From an uncultured Thiotrichaceae bacterium (GTDB lineage: Bacteria; Pseudomonadota; Gammaproteobacteria; Thiotrichales; Thiotrichaceae), in contig CALHAO010000288.1 of assembly GCA_937931765.1 (NCBI GenBank), positions 1 through 8,327 on the forward strand: DNA of 8,327 nt, in the 5' to 3' direction. The position numbers and the translations under genes were made by a program. Within the stretch, counting starts at the first letter, position 1. Every line of letters begins with the position of its first letter. Shown here piece after piece: positions 5,409 to 8,327 of the stretch. The notes beneath the pieces were generated by a model. It saw nothing but the letters and a program-made list of their open reading frames with translations, did no database searches and was not told the DNA's origin.

Positions 5409-6650
5409 ATGGAGGAATGGCAAAACAGTATCGCTCGGATACCGGAAGGTTTCTCTTTCGGAGATTATCTGGGTGAGCGTTACCGGGTCACCAAAGAAGT
5501 GATGGTGGATGGCAAGGTCAGTAAAGTTTTTGCCCGCCAGCAAGCAGGACAAAACCACATTAGTTTTAATTATTATGCAACTGGTGATAAGTTTTGGCTG
5601 AAACCCTGTGAAATGCCTGACCAGAAGGTGATTCATTTTCTGGAAAATCTGGAATTGTTCTATAAAGGAGTCATTAGCATGTTGGATTGGAATAAAGTAC
5701 TCGAGTTCTCTGATAACGGAAACCCTGCGCCCGATCGTACAGTCAGGAAGACTGATGATGAGTGGCGCACCGCTTTAACGGATGAGGAATTCCGTGTGAC
5801 CCGCCAACAAGGCACAGAAAGGGCTTTTAGTTCAGAAATGTGCAGCTTGTTTGAGGGCGGTTTGTATAGCTGTGTCTGTTGCGATACTTTGTTGTTTGAT
5901 GCCAGTGAAAAATTCGAGTCGGGTTCGGGTTGGCCTTCATTTACCCAGCCGGTAAAAGTGAATGCCATCGCTTATCATGCTGACAGATCTCATGGCATGG
6001 TACGTGTTGAAACGGTCTGCAATACCTGTGAATCGCACCTGGGGCATGTGTTTCCGGATGGCCCGCAACCTAGCGGATTGCGTTATTGCATGAATGCAGT
6101 TTCACTGAAAAAAGTGGAAGGTGAATTAGAGGCTGCCACGTTTGGTGGTGGCTGCTTCTGGTGTACTGAGGCGATGTTCCGCGAGCTTAAAGGTGTGTAT
6201 TCTGTAGAAAGTGGTTATACCGGTGGAGAAGTTGATGATCCGACTTACCAAGCTGTTTGCGGTGGTCAGACCGGTCATGCTGAGGTGATTCAGGTGCTGT
6301 TTGATCCTACGGTGATCAGCTATAGTGAGCTGTTGCAAATCCATTTTGGCACGCATGATCCGACGACATTGAATCAACAGGGCGCAGATAAAGGCACACA
6401 ATACCGGAGTGCTATTTTTGCTCATAATGATGAGCAGAAAGCGATTGCAGAGAGTGTGATTAAGGATGTGCAGCAATATTTCTCGGCACCTATTACCACA
6501 CAAGTAGCTGACCTGAAAAAGTTTTATAAAGCGGAAGAGTATCATCAGGACTACTATCGCGAGAATAGTGAGCAGGGCTATTGCCAGGCGGTTATTGATC
6601 CCAAACTTAAAAAATTACGCCAGTTGTTTGCGGATAAGCTATCTGCGTAG
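5409..6650 (+). CDS. msrBA: Bifunctional peptide methionine sulfoxide reductase, N-terminal domain + MsrB + MsrA
   Basis: The enzyme reduces both R- and S-methionine sulfoxide in oxidised proteins. No signal peptide is seen, so it should act in the cytoplasm. Residues 1-84 form a small domain of unknown function. MsrB spans about 110-236: zinc Cys pairs C155/C158 and C204/C207, GSGWPSF (172-178), HLGHVFPDGP (210-219) and catalytic Cys227 in RYCMN. MsrA spans about 241-413: nucleophile Cys249 in GGGCFWC, Glu292 in HAEV, HDPTTLNQQG (316-325), GTQYRSAIF (329-337), YHQDY (378-382) and a resolving Cys392 in GYCQAVI. The order B-then-A with almost no linker is a known fusion. The N-terminal addition is the odd part: Met91 at the MsrB start has its own strong Shine-Dalgarno (5664-5670), so a 323-residue form is likely too. 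ATG 5409 is the first start in its frame after a stop at 5385. The second permease gene follows 67 bp downstream on the same strand. Confidence 0.93.
   Translation: MEEWQNSIARIPEGFSFGDYLGERYRVTKEVMVDGKVSKVFARQQAGQNHISFNYYATGDKFWLKPCEMPDQKVIHFLENLELFYKGVISMLDWNKVLEFSDNGNPAPDRTVRKTDDEWRTALTDEEFRVTRQQGTERAFSSEMCSLFEGGLYSCVCCDTLLFDASEKFESGSGWPSFTQPVKVNAIAYHADRSHGMVRVETVCNTCESHLGHVFPDGPQPSGLRYCMNAVSLKKVEGELEAATFGGGCFWCTEAMFRELKGVYSVESGYTGGEVDDPTYQAVCGGQTGHAEVIQVLFDPTVISYSELLQIHFGTHDPTTLNQQGADKGTQYRSAIFAHNDEQKAIAESVIKDVQQYFSAPITTQVADLKKFYKAEEYHQDYYRENSEQGYCQAVIDPKLKKLRQLFADKLSA
5664..5681 (+). promoter_or_regulatory. Internal ribosome binding site and in-frame ATG at the MsrB domain start
   Basis: AAAGGAG (5664-5670) stands 8 nt before an ATG (5679-5681), ideal spacing and stronger than the site used for codon 1 (AGGAGG, 12 nt away). 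The ATG is codon 91 of the fusion and starts MLDWNKVLEF, the usual beginning of an MsrB-MsrA protein. This would let the 323-residue enzyme be made alone. Initiation here is inferred, not shown. Confidence 0.65.
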
Positions 6651-6717
6651 CCATAATAATTGCAGGACTTCCTTCGCTTCTGGTCTAATGGGGCAATGAA
6701 AACAAGGTACTAACCTA

Positions 6718-7950
6718 ATGAGCAGTCACACCGCCAACCCTGTACCGGCTATTCGCCGTCAGCATAGTCGCCAGCAATCCTTTGGTCGCAGAATTCTCCG
6801 CAGCGCCTTAAAAGGTTGGGGCGTGAAGATCGGCTTATTCTGGATCAGCTTACTGGTTATAGCTGCCGTCTTTGCGCCGTTTCTAGCGAATAGCATGCCG
6901 ATCATGATGAGCAAGGGTGGCGAATTTTCAATGCCGGTATTGCACTACATCACGGCTGAGGACGTGGGGGTGCTGGCGGCTTTTTTCATTGCTATTCTGC
7001 TCTGGTTGTTACCCCTGCATATTGATTTTCGTCTGGGCTTAATTGCTGTGGTGATTGCTGCTGTATCTGCGGTTGTGGTGGGGCATTCATTCCTGAAAAC
7101 ACCGGAACTAGTGAATTACGCACAATTTCGCTCATCAGACTTTAACGAGAACGTTGACTGGAAAATCATGCCACCGATTCCCTATGCGGCAGAAGATTAC
7201 CTGCGTGACTACGGTTATCGGGGACTGGAAGAGCCATTAGCCGATGCAGCAGCTGGTGATGGGCGCACTCACCTGATGGGCACAGAAGAAAATAGTGGTG
7301 ATGTATTCAGCCGGATGATTCATGCTTCCCGCATTGCCCTGAGCATCGGCTTTGTGGCGACCAGTATCGCGATGGTGATTGGGGTGATTATCGGCGGCTT
7401 TATGGGTTACTTCTCCGGCTGGCTGGATATGATCGGCATGCGGCTGGTAGAGATTTTTGAAGCTATCCCTACATTATTTTTGTTGCTCACCTTCGTCGCT
7501 TTCTTCGGGCGCAACTTATACATGATGATGATCATTATCGGTGTGACCAGTTGGTCAGGTTATGCACGTTATATCCGTGCTGAGTTTCTCAAATTACGTA
7601 AACAGGATTATGTGCAGGCGGCTATTGCCAGCGGTTTGCCTTTACGTTCCGTTTTATTCCGCCACATGCTGCCGAATGGTGTTGCCCCGTTGCTGGTAGC
7701 GGCGAGTTTTGGAGTGGCCTCTGCGATTCTCGCTGAGGCAACATTAAGCTTTCTCGGTTTAGGTGTAGTGGGTGCGCCGTCATGGGGGCAGATGTTGGAT
7801 CAGGCGGTTAAATCCTCGACCTTTAACTGGTGGATGGCAGCCTTTCCCGGTGGAGCGATTTTTATGACCGTATTCGCTTACAACCTGATTGGCGAAGCTT
7901 TGCGTGATGCCATTGATCCGCACATGTCACGTAATTCGGGGGTAAACTAA
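6718..7950 (+). CDS. OppC/DppC-type ABC importer permease with an extra N-terminal membrane pair
   Basis: This is the second transmembrane subunit of the importer. The 410 residues show a basic cytoplasmic N-terminus, TM1 (37-57), the OppC signature HLMGTEENSGDVFSRMIHASR (185-205), four or five core helices, and the EAA loop YVQAAIASGL...FRHMLPNGVAPL (298-325). A SFLGLG (344-349) and DPHMS end follow, as usual. Normal length is about 280-340; the excess lies at about 82-122, where two additional hydrophobic segments (84-101, 106-122) precede a long external loop. The ATG has a modest AAGG 10 nt upstream. No terminator separates it from the MsrBA gene 67 bp before, so the two may share a transcript. 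The stop codon overlaps the ATPase start (TAATG). It should pair with the permease at 2541, from which it is separated by two unrelated genes. Confidence 0.93.
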   Translation: MSSHTANPVPAIRRQHSRQQSFGRRILRSALKGWGVKIGLFWISLLVIAAVFAPFLANSMPIMMSKGGEFSMPVLHYITAEDVGVLAAFFIAILLWLLPLHIDFRLGLIAVVIAAVSAVVVGHSFLKTPELVNYAQFRSSDFNENVDWKIMPPIPYAAEDYLRDYGYRGLEEPLADAAAGDGRTHLMGTEENSGDVFSRMIHASRIALSIGFVATSIAMVIGVIIGGFMGYFSGWLDMIGMRLVEIFEAIPTLFLLLTFVAFFGRNLYMMMIIIGVTSWSGYARYIRAEFLKLRKQDYVQAAIASGLPLRSVLFRHMLPNGVAPLLVAASFGVASAILAEATLSFLGLGVVGAPSWGQMLDQAVKSSTFNWWMAAFPGGAIFMTVFAYNLIGEALRDAIDPHMSRNSGVN

Positions 7951-8327
7951 TGAGTCAGCCCTTATTAGAAGTGCGCAATATCCATACCTACCTGCAAAGT
8001 GGTGGTGAGGTAGTGAAAGCGGTTGATGATGTCAGCTTTTCGATTCCCAAAGGCGAAACCTTTTGCCTGGTGGGTGAATCGGGCAGTGGTAAGTCGATTA
8101 CCGCGTTGTCGGTGATTTGCTTGTTGCCTTATGGTATTGCCACGCACCCAGCGGGCCAAATTCTGTTTAATGGCCAGGATATGCTGAAGCTGAAAGATAA
8201 TGCCTTAAGAAGTATTCGCGGTTCGCAAATAGCGATGATCTTTCAGGAGCCGATGACGTCGTTGAATCCGGTGTTCTCCATCGGTGAACAAATTATTGAA
8301 GCCTTGTTGTTGCATAACCCGGAAATG
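7950..8327 (+). CDS. ABC importer ATP-binding protein (DppD/OppD type), first 126 codons, cut by the window edge
   Basis: This cytoplasmic ATPase energises the importer. The visible part begins MSQPLLEVRNIHTYLQSGGE, then AVDDVSFSIPKGETF, the Walker A motif GESGSGKS, an IATHPAGQILFNGQDML stretch, and the Q-loop FQEPMTSLNPVF, which is characteristic of the oligopeptide/dipeptide subfamily. Signature, Walker B and H-loop lie beyond the window, so it cannot be told whether the protein has one nucleotide-binding domain or is a double-domain fusion as in the Yej and Npp transporters. The ATG shares its A with the stop of the preceding permease, indicating translational coupling. The frame stays open to the last base. 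Confidence 0.95.
   Translation, partial: MSQPLLEVRNIHTYLQSGGEVVKAVDDVSFSIPKGETFCLVGESGSGKSITALSVICLLPYGIATHPAGQILFNGQDMLKLKDNALRSIRGSQIAMIFQEPMTSLNPVFSIGEQIIEALLLHNPEM

Noticed and set aside
6126..6545. A 139-codon open frame on the minus strand.
   Set aside because: It lies wholly antisense to the MsrA domain, whose motifs are intact, and its translation has no family character or ribosome site.
6651..6717. Gap between MsrBA and the second permease examined for a terminator or promoter.
   Set aside because: No stem followed by a T-run and no clear -35/-10 pair was found.

Overview
The window reads as chromosomal DNA of a gammaproteobacterium of moderate G+C content (judged by eye, not counted). 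The main evidence is a FabI very close to the Escherichia coli and Pseudomonas type, beside a peptide-family ABC importer. I cannot name the genus. No tRNA, rRNA, CRISPR array, transposase or phage gene was seen.

Layout. At the left edge the first 150 codons of fabI (enoyl-ACP reductase) run leftward out of the window. A 199-bp divergent intergenic region carrying two operator-like inverted repeats separates it from a rightward peptide/opine-type ABC importer. The importer consists of a substrate-binding protein (652-2529), an OppB/DppB-type permease (2541-3920), an OppC/DppC-type permease (6718-7950) and the start of a DppD/OppD-type ATPase (7950 to the right edge). Two unrelated genes split it between the permeases: a leftward CPA1-type Na+(K+)/H+ antiporter (3917-5158) and a rightward MsrB-MsrA methionine sulfoxide reductase fusion (5409-6650). 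The antiporter ends tail-to-tail with the first permease, with a 4-nt overlap. A 250-bp divergent region with further inverted repeats lies between the antiporter and the reductase.

How the genes fit together. The four importer genes should form one inner-membrane complex that brings a peptide-like solute from the periplasm to the cytoplasm. A single transcript from the binding-protein promoter would have to pass antisense through the whole antiporter gene. The second permease and the ATPase are therefore probably expressed with, or from near, the reductase gene 67 bp upstream. The reductase repairs oxidised methionine, and the antiporter serves ion and pH homeostasis. Any functional link of these two to the importer is inference from position only.

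Most unusual points. (1) The binding protein has an uncleaved N-terminal membrane anchor and a short coiled coil instead of a normal signal peptide. (2) Both permeases are about 100 residues longer than usual, with extra hydrophobic segments inserted at different places. (3) The reductase has a 90-residue N-terminal domain fused in frame, and a strong internal Shine-Dalgarno and ATG sit exactly at the junction, suggesting a recent fusion or two products from one gene.
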